Shown here piece by piece: positions 36,413-45,289 of a stretch of 64,000 nt of DNA (position 1 is the first letter of the stretch; each line of letters begins with the position of its first letter). The stretch comes from Chloroflexota bacterium (GTDB taxonomy: Bacteria > Chloroflexota > Anaerolineae > Promineifilales > Promineifilaceae), in NCBI GenBank assembly GCA_024275635.1, contig JAJRYT010000016.1, positions 1-64,000 on the forward strand, read 5' to 3'. The translations under genes were made by a program, and so were the position numbers. The notes below the pieces were generated by a model, which worked only from the letters and a program-made list of their open reading frames with translations, was not told where the DNA came from and made no database searches.

Positions 36413-37222
36413 TTAATGATTTTGGACAAAGTCAATACGCAGTAAATTTTGGTTGCAACTGGCTCTGGTTTGTAAGCTGTACACCTCAGAAACGGCCGTT
36501 CCATTCACCGACTCTAATTGAACATTGTAATCCCGTATGACCGGCGAATCGAATACAAACTGCTCCCAACCAGATGGGCTGTAAGCAGGAGCCGTTCCTA
36601 CAATCAGACGGGCGTCAATGCCGCTGCCCCACACATGCACTTTGTAGCTCCCGGCCGCCACTGGATTCCGGCTCAGATCCAGCACTTCCCCGGCAATCCC
36701 CAACCAGTTACAGCCGGCATTGTTGGCGAAATTTCGCAAGTAGAATGGGCTGATATCTGATTTAGTGAAAGGAAACGCCGACCGCGTAGGGCTGGTCGTT
36801 GGCGAAGGGCCGGGCGGAGTCTCGGTAGGCGTGTTCGTCGCCGTGGGCAACGGGGTTCGGGTGGGTGTTTTGGTGGGGAAAATGGGCGTCAGCGAGGGCG
36901 TTAACGTGGGGCGGCGAGTATTGGTTGCCGGCGGCACATCCGTTGGCGCCGGAGGAATAGGCGTCCAGGTGGGTAAAAGCAGATTAGGCGTCGCGGTGGG
37001 GGTGATCGTGGGAACGACGGCGGCAACGGCCGCGGTGGGCGCAGCCTCGGCTGCTTCCTGACCCCGCTGGGTAAGTGAAGCCAATGGCGTGCGCTCCAGC
37101 ATCCCCGGCATGAAGAAAACGGCAATAAAGCCGGCAACAACTAACAAAGCCACTACCAAAAACAGGATAGCTATGATGTTCTGTATAATCGTTCCACACC
37201 CGCGTCGCCGATTTTTGTTCAC
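36413..37222 (-). CDS. membrane-anchored protein with Pro/Thr stalk, function unknown
   Basis: About 269 residues from a GTG start (37222); the frame also opens at TTG 37252, overlapping the previous gene. One membrane helix (IIAILFLVVALLVVAGFIAV), then a stalk of about 90 residues made of TPTxTP-type repeats, then a folded domain of about 110 residues starting SDISPFYLRNFANNAGCNWL with two cysteines and a beta-rich pattern (GIAGEVLDLSRNPVAAGSYK). The domain is recurrent in Chloroflexota exported proteins as far as I can recall, without known function. Confidence 0.7.
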   Translation of the reverse strand: MNKNRRRGCGTIIQNIIAILFLVVALLVVAGFIAVFFMPGMLERTPLASLTQRGQEAAEAAPTAAVAAVVPTITPTATPNLLLPTWTPIPPAPTDVPPATNTRRPTLTPSLTPIFPTKTPTRTPLPTATNTPTETPPGPSPTTSPTRSAFPFTKSDISPFYLRNFANNAGCNWLGIAGEVLDLSRNPVAAGSYKVHVWGSGIDARLIVGTAPAYSPSGWEQFVFDSPVIRDYNVQLESVNGTAVSEVYSLQTRASCNQNLLRIDFVQNH

Positions 37223-37241
37223 GTTTCTCTCTCGTTTAATT

Positions 37242-38210
37242 TCAAGTATCAATTAGACGAACAATGTCAGCTTGCTGCCATAACCCGTCCAGCCACGATT
37301 CAAAAGTTTGCTGCAACATAGTATACCGCATATCGGCCGATAACGGCCGTTGCGGATCGCGTTCAATAAGTTCTACCAGATAATAGGTTGGCACACCTTC
37401 GCTGTTTGCCGCGGTGATAACCTCGCTGACCTGGCCGGGCTCCAAAGCAAAGGCCGCCTCTTCGACCGGGGCGATCAACAGGGAGCCGCGCGCAAAATAA
37501 TCCAGGTTGCCGCCATTCTCGGCCGTGACCCGATCTAAGGAGTACTGGTTAGCCAATGTTCCAAAATCGCTGCCATTACGGATTTGTTGACGCAGTTCCT
37601 CAGCCAAAACCGGATCATCCACTTGCAAGTAGCGGGCTTTTACCTGCTCAACCGCGGTGGGAACGTCGGCAGTAACGGCCGTTACCATTTCCCCCGTTAA
37701 CATCTCTGCCGCCAGCGCCACCTTAAACTCATCCCGCGTCCATTGATTTGCTTCCAGCCAGGCAGCAAAATTGCCGGGATCGCCAGACTCGCCCTCCAAC
37801 TCGGCCAGTTTCGCGTCTATCTCTTCCGGCGTTACTGAAATCCCCTGAGCGGCCGCCGCCTGGGCGATCAATACTTGCTCAATCAAAACATCCAGAACCA
37901 GCGCATGGTAGTTCTCGTCAGGCACAATGCCCAGTTCGATCTGGGCCTGCTCATAACGGGCCAGTTCCCGTTCATAGGCAGCCAGAAAGATGGGCTGGCC
38001 GTTGACCAGCGCGGCCAAAGGTTCGGTCGGGGTTGGCGAGGGGGGAACGGCCGTTGGCGGCAGCGAAGTAGGATTGGTTGTTTCCGTAGGTATAGCTATG
38101 GGAACGGCCGTTGGCGACACAGCCTCCGGCCCATCTTGATTATCGCAAGCGGCCCCTGATAAGGGGGCTACAATCATCAAGCCCAACATAATAAGGTGAC
38201 GTGTACTCAT
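37242..38210 (-). CDS. parvulin/SurA-like peptidyl-prolyl isomerase lipoprotein
   Basis: 322 residues. Signal peptide with lipobox (LSGAAC), Pro/Thr linker, SurA-type N-terminal chaperone helices (LVNGQPIFLAAYERELARYE; LDVLIEQVLIAQAAAAQGIS), and a parvulin domain at about 190-290 (VKARYLQVDDP, LANQYSLDRVTAENGGNLDY, FALEPGQVSEVI). It would help fold exported proteins. Its last codons overlap the possible TTG start of the next gene. Confidence 0.88.
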   Translation of the reverse strand: MSTRHLIMLGLMIVAPLSGAACDNQDGPEAVSPTAVPIAIPTETTNPTSLPPTAVPPSPTPTEPLAALVNGQPIFLAAYERELARYEQAQIELGIVPDENYHALVLDVLIEQVLIAQAAAAQGISVTPEEIDAKLAELEGESGDPGNFAAWLEANQWTRDEFKVALAAEMLTGEMVTAVTADVPTAVEQVKARYLQVDDPVLAEELRQQIRNGSDFGTLANQYSLDRVTAENGGNLDYFARGSLLIAPVEEAAFALEPGQVSEVITAANSEGVPTYYLVELIERDPQRPLSADMRYTMLQQTFESWLDGLWQQADIVRLIDT

Positions 38211-38286
38211 ATAATTACTCGACGTTTGACTTTATGTTTGGTTATCACGTCGTCAGATTATACACAAAGGTCATGAAGCAAGGCAA

Positions 38287-38320
38287 AAGAGCGTGCCATT
38301 TTCTAAAATAGCACGCTCTT
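38287..38320. terminator. bidirectional hairpin terminator
   Basis: 10-bp arms AAGAGCGTGC and GCACGCTCTT, between the helicase 3' end (38370) and the promoter side of the foldase gene. No long T-run; best as a terminator for the minus-strand helicase. Confidence 0.6.
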
Positions 38321-38369
38321 ATCTATTCATTAAAGTCGTTTATGTGTGGCTGGCTTCAAATCTATCCCG

Positions 38370-39644
38370 TCATTGATTCGTCCGCAATCGGGACGGTTTA
38401 GCGGCAACGCCGGCTGACGATCTTTGTTGGCGTGAATTGTTTCGTCTTCGCCCGCGATGATGGTTGGACGGCCGTTTCCGTGATTGATTCGCGCCATTCT
38501 GGTTAGATTGCGTTGACAGCATAACCTCGCCATAATCAAACCCAGGCAGTTGTCGGCGTTCCAGCCGGGTGCCCAGCGTCTTTTCGATTTTACGTACCAT
38601 CGCCTCATCTTCCGCCGTCGTAAACGTAAAGGCGGCGCCGGTCTCCTGCGCCCGCCCAGTACGGCCGATTCTGTGCGTATACGCATCAACCGTATCCGGC
38701 ATGTCGAAATTGATCACATGCGAAATATCGGCCACGTCAATACCGCGCGCAGCGATGTCCGTCGCCACCAGGATATCGTATTTGCCGCTGCGGAAGCCAT
38801 TGATCGCCTTTTGACGCTGATTTTGCGACATATTGCCCTGCAATGCCGCCGCCCGATATTTCAGCCGCTCCAGTTTTCGCGCCAGATTACGCGCCCGGTA
38901 CTTGGTCCGAGTAAAAATCAACACCCGCCCCGTCGCCGTTTGTTCCAAAACGGCCGTTGTCAGCTTTGTCTTCAAACTGTGCGGCACCGGATAAAGCGCG
39001 TGGGAAACAGTCTTTGCCGGCGCAATCATGCCAATCTGCACAGTAACCGGATTTCTGAGAATGCTGTCCGCCAGCGTGCGGATATCCCTAGGCATAGTAG
39101 CCGAAAAGAAGAGTGTCTGGCGCTGTTTCGGCAGGTATTTAAGAATACGGCGAATGTCAGGCAAAAATCCCATGTCACACATGCGATCGGCCTCATCTAA
39201 CACCAACACCTCCACATGTGAAAAATCAACATGCCCTTCACCAATGAGATCAAGCAGCCGGCCCGGACAGGCGACAACGATCTCCACGCCTTGTCGCAAC
39301 GCCGCGATCTGCGGCCCTTTGCCCACGCCGCCATAAATGGCCGCGCTGCGTATCCTGGTCTTTGCGGCTAGATCGCCAATTGCCTGATGGATTTGTTCAG
39401 CTAACTCACGTGTGGGAGCCACAATGAGGGCGCGCGTCCGGCGCAGCGGCCCCCTGGTTAGTCGTTGTAAAATGGGTAGGGCGAAAGCGGCCGTTTTGCC
39501 GGTTCCCGTTTGCGCCAATCCCAGCACATCCCCCCCTTTAAGCACGACAGGGATGGCTTTTTCTTGGATAGGGGTAGGCTGCGTAAAACCGACAGCTTTG
39601 ATACCGGCATGAATGCGCGGATCAAGAGAAAATTGTTCAAAATT
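38370..39644 (-). CDS. DEAD-box ATP-dependent RNA helicase (RhlE-type)
   Basis: 424 residues from GTG 39644, which is preceded by GAGGAG; the longer TTG start at 39677 is less likely. Motifs: Q motif GFTQPTPIQEKAIP, Walker A AQTGTGKT, PTRELA, DEAD, SAT, ARGIDV and HRIGRTGR. A basic, Asn/Arg-rich tail (SRKRPSNHHRGRRRNNSRQQ) probably binds RNA. Role in ribosome assembly or mRNA turnover. Confidence 0.95.
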   Translation of the reverse strand, partial: NFEQFSLDPRIHAGIKAVGFTQPTPIQEKAIPVVLKGGDVLGLAQTGTGKTAAFALPILQRLTRGPLRRTRALIVAPTRELAEQIHQAIGDLAAKTRIRSAAIYGGVGKGPQIAALRQGVEIVVACPGRLLDLIGEGHVDFSHVEVLVLDEADRMCDMGFLPDIRRILKYLPKQRQTLFFSATMPRDIRTLADSILRNPVTVQIGMIAPAKTVSHALYPVPHSLKTKLTTAVLEQTATGRVLIFTRTKYRARNLARKLERLKYRAAALQGNMSQNQRQKAINGFRSGKYDILVATDIAARGIDVADISHVINFDMPDTVDAYTHRIGRTGRAQETGAAFTFTTAEDEAMVRKIEKTLGTRLERRQLPGFDYGEVMLSTQSNQNGANQSRKRPSNHHRGRRRNNSRQQRSSAGVAAKPSRLRTNQ

Positions 39645-39806
39645 CACGAAGAGGTCTCCTCGACTCAGTGGAGCCAAGTCGCACGCTCAGCCCGAAAATA
39701 TAACGCTGGTTCTGCCCCAAATTGAGTTTCGGTGGCAACCAAAGCCAAGCAGTATAACTGTTGTCGGCCAGTTACGCCAATTTTCTCATGTTGCTTCCAA
39801 TACCAG

Positions 39807-41105
39807 TCAGGCGGTCGGTACAGCCAGCCCCAAATCACTGACAACATAACCGGGAAAAACATCGGCCAAGCGGGGATTGTTAAGCCGGTCGCGGATGAGG
39901 CTGCCCAAGACGTCTCGGTAATCAGTAGTGATGGCCAGATCGCCGGGGCCAACAAGCTGCTCGTCGTGCAAGCCAGGCCAGTTGGCATAGACTTGCCCCC
40001 CATTAATCCCGCCCCCCATCACCATCATCATATTGCCATGACCATGATCCGTGCCCAAGCCGCCATTCTCCTGCACCCGCCGCCCAAATTCAGACATGAC
40101 CACAAGCGACACCTGGCCCATCTGTGGCCCTAAATCCTCATAAAAAGCCGCCAGCCCCTGTCCCAATTCGACCAGATTGCGGGCCATAATCCCTTCAGCG
40201 CCGCCCTGGGCAACGTGCGTATCCCAGCCGCCCAAATCTACGCAAGCCACTTCCACGCCTACATCGGCCTTGATGAGTTGGGCTGTCATTTGTAACGCCT
40301 GGCCCAATTCTCGTTCGGGGTAAGCGCGTCCGGCAGGCTGGTAATTTTCTGTACCAATCTGACCCAGCATCTCAATAGCGGCAAAAGCCTGGTTCGCCGT
40401 TGTCGTTAACAGCGATTCATCCCGGTCGTAGAGCGTATGCAGAATAGCCTGCATCTGGCCTGCTGTTTCGTCCTGCCCCTGCAGATGGTACTCGGCAATA
40501 GATTGGAGCGCTGTGGCCGAAACTGCCCCAGACAGGGAAGCCGGCAGCATGTCGCCCACACCGATGGCCCGCAGCGCCGATTCGCTGCCCGTGTCCAGTG
40601 TTGCTAGATGACGGGCTAGCCAGCCGGTGTAATCGCTCACGGCCGCGCCCCGTTCCATCAAATCCATCGCTTCAAAGTGGGAGCGGGTCTCGTCCGGCGA
40701 GCCGGTGGCGTGGATAAAAGCCATATCGCCAGCCCGGTAAATCTCGGCCAGTGGGGCCAGCGCCGGATGCAAGCCAAAGAAACCGTCCAGGTCTACCGCC
40801 CGGCTGTCGGCCTTGTTGTCATCAGGACGGGAGATGCCAATGGTAGGGCGGCTAACGTAATACTGCTCGTCGCCATGGGGGACAACGATGTTCAAGCCAT
40901 CGGCCCCACCGCGCAGGAAGATACAGACCAGCGTATCGCCTCTCGGCCCAACATGAGGATCGGCCAGGTGAATGCGAGGCGTCCAGGCCGGCAGGGCGGC
41001 AATCTGGTTGCCGAACAATAGGGCAGCGGCCGATTGTAAACTCCCAGCCAAAAATCCCCGGCGGCTTACCTGGGCATATTCATCGCAGTAAATTTTGTTA
41101 GGCAT
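39807..41105 (-). CDS. Tat-exported DUF1501 protein
   Basis: 432 residues. Twin-arginine signal SRRGFLAG followed by a hydrophobic stretch. DUF1501 core: LVCIFLRGGADGLNIVVPHG, HPALAPLAEIYRAGDMAFIH, SHFEAMDLMERG, CVDLGGWDTHVAQG, VVMSEFGRRVQENGGLGTDH. The family belongs to the alkaline-phosphatase/sulfatase-like fold but has no proven reaction. Paired with the DUF1800 gene 124 bp upstream, a common pairing. Confidence 0.92.
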   Translation of the reverse strand: MPNKIYCDEYAQVSRRGFLAGSLQSAAALLFGNQIAALPAWTPRIHLADPHVGPRGDTLVCIFLRGGADGLNIVVPHGDEQYYVSRPTIGISRPDDNKADSRAVDLDGFFGLHPALAPLAEIYRAGDMAFIHATGSPDETRSHFEAMDLMERGAAVSDYTGWLARHLATLDTGSESALRAIGVGDMLPASLSGAVSATALQSIAEYHLQGQDETAGQMQAILHTLYDRDESLLTTTANQAFAAIEMLGQIGTENYQPAGRAYPERELGQALQMTAQLIKADVGVEVACVDLGGWDTHVAQGGAEGIMARNLVELGQGLAAFYEDLGPQMGQVSLVVMSEFGRRVQENGGLGTDHGHGNMMMVMGGGINGGQVYANWPGLHDEQLVGPGDLAITTDYRDVLGSLIRDRLNNPRLADVFPGYVVSDLGLAVPTA

Positions 41106-41119
41106 ACGTACCTCCGGTG

Positions 41120-41229
41120 GGAAGTGACTAAAGTGACTAGAGTGGGAAGTGACTAAAGTTGAGATCGCTTTCTAAACTTCGCACTTTAGCCACTTCGTAC
41201 TTTAGTCACTTCCAACTTTAGTCACTTCT
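41120..41229. repeat. inverted 9-bp-type array between DUF1800 and DUF1501 genes
   Basis: GTGACTAAA/GTGACTAGA/GTGACTAAA units then TTTAGCCAC/TTTAGTCAC/TTTAGTCAC. Fills the whole gap; the DUF1800 stop begins at its edge. Confidence 0.75.
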
Positions 41230-42741
41230 TCACATCCACTGAAAAGCGGGACTGGCGATCATCAACGCGACGGCGTCTTTGAGCCGCTGTTGGGTGCGGG
41301 GATTATCCAGGCTATCTGCGCCGGCATACTTGGTAAACAAGGTCCGCGTCTCATCGTCCAGCGCCCGCCCCAGCGTCAATCCAGCTAGTAAATCGAGGAC
41401 GCTTTGACTGTCGTGGGCTTCTCCGGCAGCGACTAATCTCTCAAAGGGAACACCCGCCCCTGGAATCTGGTCGTGAACCAGGGCCAGGGCGAAGTTCCAG
41501 CGGGGGAGCAGGTTGGACGCCCAGGCAGGAGCCACGTCGGGGTAGCCATCAGGTGGCGGCCAAAAGAAAGGGAGCTGTCCAAGCTGCTCCAGCCAGCGTA
41601 TGATTTGGCGGTTGGGGCGCACGTCGGTATGCAGGGCGCGGAGGGCGGAAATCATGAAGGTAAACGGCCGTTTCAACTTCACCGGCGCAGCAGCAAATTC
41701 CTCGCTCAAAAAGATGACCCGCAGCAGCGCTTTGATGTCGCCCGCTGTTTCGCGAAAGGTTTGCGACACGCGCTCGACAAGGCTGGGGAGCGGTTCATCG
41801 GCGACGAAGCGGCGGACGAGCTTGGCGGCGATGAAATCGGCCGTGGCCGGGTGGGCGGCCAGCATGTCCAGCGCCGCCTCAATCTCGGCTTTACCGCGCC
41901 CGACCGGGAAATGCTGGCCCAAAATTTGCTTCTCGCCAAAATCGTGGGAGTCTTCGTTGAGGAAAACTTGGCCTTCATGCCGGCCGCGGCGACGCACCGT
42001 CCAGCCGGTCAGTGCCCGCGCCAGTTCTTGCACATCCCGCTGAGTGTAACCGGCATGGATGCCCAGCGTGTGCAGTTCCATCAGCTCGCGGGCGTAATTT
42101 TCATTGGGCGCATTTTTTTCGTTGCGAATGTTATCCAGATAAACCAGCATCGCCGGGCTGTGAACGGAAGCGCCTAACAGATCGCGGAACTTGCCCAGCG
42201 CGTGCGGCCGGATATGTTCCCGATCATCCACGATTTTAAGGAGGGGCATAAATTTGTTCTTACGCAGGTAGATGTTGAAATGATCGGACCAAAATTCGAC
42301 CATAGCTTCGTAAAGCTGGCGTTTGGAGTAAAGCGCTCGACCAATGACGGAAATGCCTAATTCGCGGGCGGCGTCTTTTCCTTCCTGCGCGGTTAATTCG
42401 CCCAAATCCATGTGGTAGAGGCTCAAGCTGTGTGTCAGGAGGTCAACGGCCGTGTCCTCAATAGATTTCGGGTCGAGTTGAGCTTCCAGGTACGCTTCCA
42501 TCCCCAGCGCCGCCGCTTGCTCGTAATCGCCGGGACGCGGCCCGTAGCCAGCCCGGTTGAGCAGCCGCCAGATGGGAGCGACCGGCGGCGTTACCTCGCC
42601 CGGCAGTGGGGCGATGGGCAAGGCCAGTGATTCGGGCAGGTCGCGCCGGGCTACCTGGCGGCCGACCGCGCTGCACGCGGCGGCGGTAGCAGTAACGGCC
42701 GTTACGCCGCCCAGTTTGAGAAAGTCGCGTCTTGAAAGCAT
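41230..42741 (-). CDS. Tat-exported DUF1800 protein
   Basis: 503 residues. Tat signal SRRDFLKLGG with a hydrophobic region and AAC that could also act as a lipobox. Family features: WRLLNRAGYGPRPGDYEQAA, LYEAMVEFWSDHFNIYLRKN, NENYARELMELHTLGIHAGY, DVQELARALTGWTV, FIAAKLVRRFVAD. Function unproven. The partner of the DUF1501 gene. Confidence 0.92.
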   Translation of the reverse strand: MLSRRDFLKLGGVTAVTATAAACSAVGRQVARRDLPESLALPIAPLPGEVTPPVAPIWRLLNRAGYGPRPGDYEQAAALGMEAYLEAQLDPKSIEDTAVDLLTHSLSLYHMDLGELTAQEGKDAARELGISVIGRALYSKRQLYEAMVEFWSDHFNIYLRKNKFMPLLKIVDDREHIRPHALGKFRDLLGASVHSPAMLVYLDNIRNEKNAPNENYARELMELHTLGIHAGYTQRDVQELARALTGWTVRRRGRHEGQVFLNEDSHDFGEKQILGQHFPVGRGKAEIEAALDMLAAHPATADFIAAKLVRRFVADEPLPSLVERVSQTFRETAGDIKALLRVIFLSEEFAAAPVKLKRPFTFMISALRALHTDVRPNRQIIRWLEQLGQLPFFWPPPDGYPDVAPAWASNLLPRWNFALALVHDQIPGAGVPFERLVAAGEAHDSQSVLDLLAGLTLGRALDDETRTLFTKYAGADSLDNPRTQQRLKDAVALMIASPAFQWM

Positions 42742-42757
42742 ATTCGCCTCGCAAGGT

Positions 42758-43282
42758 TTAGCTGGCCGACTGAGCAGCTGATTGGCTGACCGGCTGACCA
42801 GCCGGCTTCGGCAGCCATTTCACCAGGGCAAAAACGGCCGCGCCCACTGCCATCATCCCGGCAATGGGGATAAACAGGAACCAGCCTACAATGGGAACCA
42901 GCGCCGCCAGTTCATACACCACAGCGCCGCGCACCAGGTTGGTCAGCTCAGAATTGGGGTGGGCCAGGGGACGGATACGCTCGCCCAGCAGCCGGGCTAA
43001 GCCTGCGCCACCGATGGAGCCAATGCCCATGAGCAGGGCGGCTGCGATGAAGGCCAGCGCCTGTACCGGGCCGATATTCACCTGGCTGGCGATGGCGATG
43101 AAAAGGGCGAAAGCGGCCGTGACCGGTACGCCCAGGAAAAAACTGCGGCCCGGCGTCTGTTCCAGGCGGGTTTGCACCCGCTGCGTCACGTTGGGCATGA
43201 GTAAACTGAGGGCGACCAGCAGCGCGGGCACACTCAAAAGGATACCAATCAAAGAGAAAGTTACGGTATAAACATCGGCCAT
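42758..43282 (-). CDS. four-helix membrane protein, function unknown
   Basis: 174 residues from MADVYTV. Hydrophobic helices near VYTVTFSLIGILLSVPALLV, FLGVPVTAAFALFIAIA, ALAFIAAALLMGIGSIGG and LVPIVGWFLFIPIAGMMAVG. No family recognised. The tail QPVSQSAAQSAS is encoded by a repeat array (CTGATTGG/CTGACCGG/CTGACCAG). It is the first gene before DUF1800/DUF1501 on the minus strand, so possibly part of that unit. Confidence 0.68.
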   Translation of the reverse strand: MADVYTVTFSLIGILLSVPALLVALSLLMPNVTQRVQTRLEQTPGRSFFLGVPVTAAFALFIAIASQVNIGPVQALAFIAAALLMGIGSIGGAGLARLLGERIRPLAHPNSELTNLVRGAVVYELAALVPIVGWFLFIPIAGMMAVGAAVFALVKWLPKPAGQPVSQSAAQSAS

Positions 43283-43317
43283 TTTCCACCATCCTTGCAA
43301 ATCATTTGCAAATAAGC

Positions 43318-43376
43318 GACCCGCCGGGCATGAGGCTCAGGTAGGCAAACTGTTGTCAGGATTGGCCCGACGGGTC
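43318..43376. other. possible structured leader upstream of the four-helix protein
   Basis: 12-nt arms GACCCGCCGGGC (43318-43329) and GCCCGACGGGTC (43365-43376) with one mismatch. Additional complementary pieces occur around them (TCAGGTA with TACCTGA; TAGGCAA with TTGCCTA at about 43410). It lies 36 nt upstream of the gene start. No known riboswitch recognised. The rest of the gap 43377-43660 shows only short AAAATCGC-type repeats. Confidence 0.4.
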
Positions 43377-43660
43377 TAACACTTACCTGACGGATCATAC
43401 AGGCGCGGTTGCCTAAAGTTGCAATCTATTTGTAAAACAAGTGTAAATTAGGGGGGGCGGTTAGAGATTTGAAGCGATTAAAATCGCGGCTACGGTTGCA
43501 AAGACCGCCGGCACGGTCTGGTTTTAGTAGGGCGATTTTGAAAATCGCTTTACGCCCCAGAGGGAAATTTGAAATTCAACAGACTCCGGCGAGATAAGAT
43601 AATTGAATTACGCCAAGTTGGGTGATCTTGGTAAGCGTTCGGAAGTAGCTTCCCGGTTTT

Positions 43661-43860
43661 CGTATTTCGTATTCCGTGTTCCGTATTCCGTGTTCCGTAT
43701 TCCGTATTCCGTGTTCCGTGTTCCGTATTCCGTGCTCCGATTACGGATTACGGATAACGGATAACGGATAACGGATAACGGATTACGGATTACGGATTAC
43801 GGATAACGGATTACGGATAACGGATAACGGATTACGGATTACGGATAACGGATTACGGAC
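43661..43860. repeat. 200-bp two-part heptamer array
   Basis: 80 bp of CCGTATT/CCGTGTT heptamers are followed by 120 bp (about 17 units) of GGATTAC/GGATAAC heptamers, which are nearly the reverse complement. The longest and cleanest example in the window. It ends 33 bp before the stop of the DUF3179 gene. Confidence 0.92.
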
Positions 43861-43892
43861 AACCAACCGCTAAGTTAATTACGAACGTCGCC

Positions 43893-45038
43893 TTAGGGCA
43901 ACCCATACACATCTGTTTCCGGCTGAATGGCTGACCAGGCAAACCAAAACACCAGCGGGCCGGAGAGTTGGGTCAGACTCTCTCCGGTCAGCGCGCCAGA
44001 AACGGCCGTGCCTGTTTGAGCATCCCACAATGTGTTCGTTTCCGCATCCCGCAGCAATCCAGGCTGCTCCGACCAGGAAAATGTTAACGTCTGGTTGGCT
44101 GCTTCTCTACGGTAAACCAGAACTGTCCCCAGCGCCTCATCAAAAACCAACAACGCCGGTAAAACGCCAAGCTGGTCGTTGACGACTCCTTCCGCCCGGA
44201 CTGTTTCTAACGGGTAGGCGCGGGCATTTTTCCCAGCAATCATGCCAATGATGAGGGATTTTCGCGGTAACAAATCATTTTGTTCTAAGTTGCTGGAAAA
44301 GCCGGCTGCGCCGCTGGTGTAGTAACCGGCGTAGGGATCAATGATGTCGTCTGCCTGCCGCCCTAACCGTTCCGCCGACAGGATGCGGGTAGCAGGGTAC
44401 TGCTGTTTCCACTCACCCCAGGCAGTGATGATGGAAGGCAGAACGGCTAACTGCTGCCCGCGCTGTCCGCCGCGAATGGCCTGGCCTACTAGCTGGCTCC
44501 AAAAGGTGTTGGTTTGGTGGTCATACATGACTAAATTGTCGCGGTACAGGTAGCCGGACACGCCAAAAGTCAGTTCACGGCCGTTTACCACCCTATCAAA
44601 TACAATTGCTGAAAAGCAGAGTGGACACCAGGTAATGGCAACAGCCCGCCCGCCTACTGTATCATTCACGATTTCATGCAAACTGAGCAGCCGCACCGGG
44701 TAAGCGCGGGCGTCATCTCCGATTTGCAAGGCCATCACTAATTCATCGTCCGGCCATTCAGCGCTGCCCGCGGCCGCGTCTACGAACAAGTCGTCGGTGG
44801 CAAAGATGGCGGGAATGTCGTCAATGTCGGCGGCCAGGAGAAGTTCACCGGCATTCAGGCGGCGTGTGGGCGGGGCGAGAGGATCGGGTGTGGGGGAAGG
44901 AACGGCCGTTACGGTGGCCGGGATGGGAGAAGATGTGGTGAGGGGAACGGCCGTTCCCCTCACACTATCTTGCTCTAATTGAATAGATTGGCAGGCTGCC
45001 AATAACAAAAACAACCCGACCAACAAGTTGATACGCAT
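43893..45038 (-). CDS. DUF3179-domain lipoprotein
   Basis: 381 residues. Signal peptide with lipobox (LLAAC), Pro/Thr/Ser linker, then DUF3179: PVRLLSLHEIVNDTVGGRAV, TWCPLCFSAIVFDR, LTFGVSGYLYRDNLVMYDHQ, TNTFWSQLVGQAI. The conserved Cys pair in WCPLC suggests a metal or redox site; function is unproven. Downstream of a 110-bp mobile element insertion. Confidence 0.9.
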   Translation of the reverse strand: MRINLLVGLFLLLAACQSIQLEQDSVRGTAVPLTTSSPIPATVTAVPSPTPDPLAPPTRRLNAGELLLAADIDDIPAIFATDDLFVDAAAGSAEWPDDELVMALQIGDDARAYPVRLLSLHEIVNDTVGGRAVAITWCPLCFSAIVFDRVVNGRELTFGVSGYLYRDNLVMYDHQTNTFWSQLVGQAIRGGQRGQQLAVLPSIITAWGEWKQQYPATRILSAERLGRQADDIIDPYAGYYTSGAAGFSSNLEQNDLLPRKSLIIGMIAGKNARAYPLETVRAEGVVNDQLGVLPALLVFDEALGTVLVYRREAANQTLTFSWSEQPGLLRDAETNTLWDAQTGTAVSGALTGESLTQLSGPLVFWFAWSAIQPETDVYGLP

Positions 45039-45129
45039 AAAACCTCAAGCAGTCGGGCCGGGTACAAAACTCAAGATATAGGAAAAATCATTTGGGCAAT
45101 CTTGTAACTAAGTAATTATGTAATTGAGG

Positions 45130-45239
45130 GTATCTTCTCAATAAACTGGGGAGATTACAAAAGTTTTAACAACATATTGTCTGCATAGCGCCCGTTTTGA
45201 AACTTTTGTAATCTTTGCCCCGAAATTTTGAGAAGATAC
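45130..45239. mobile_element. 110-bp non-autonomous element, copy 1
   Basis: Starts GTATCTTCTCAATAAACTGG and ends TTTTGAGAAGATAC. The arms form a long imperfect inverted repeat (GGGG-AGATTACAAAAGTTT pairs with AAACTTTTGTAATCT..CCCC). Flanked by AATTGAGG on both sides (45122-45129, 45240-45247), a perfect 8-bp target duplication. Inserted in a short AT-rich repeat array (ATAATTAC units). No coding capacity. Confidence 0.93.
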
Positions 45240-45289
45240 AATTGAGGCAACAAATTACTCAATTACATAATTACATAATTACGTGGTTC

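Noticed and set aside
43661..43860. CRISPR array
   Set aside because: Units are about 7 bp with no spacers, and the second half is the complement of the first; no cas gene.
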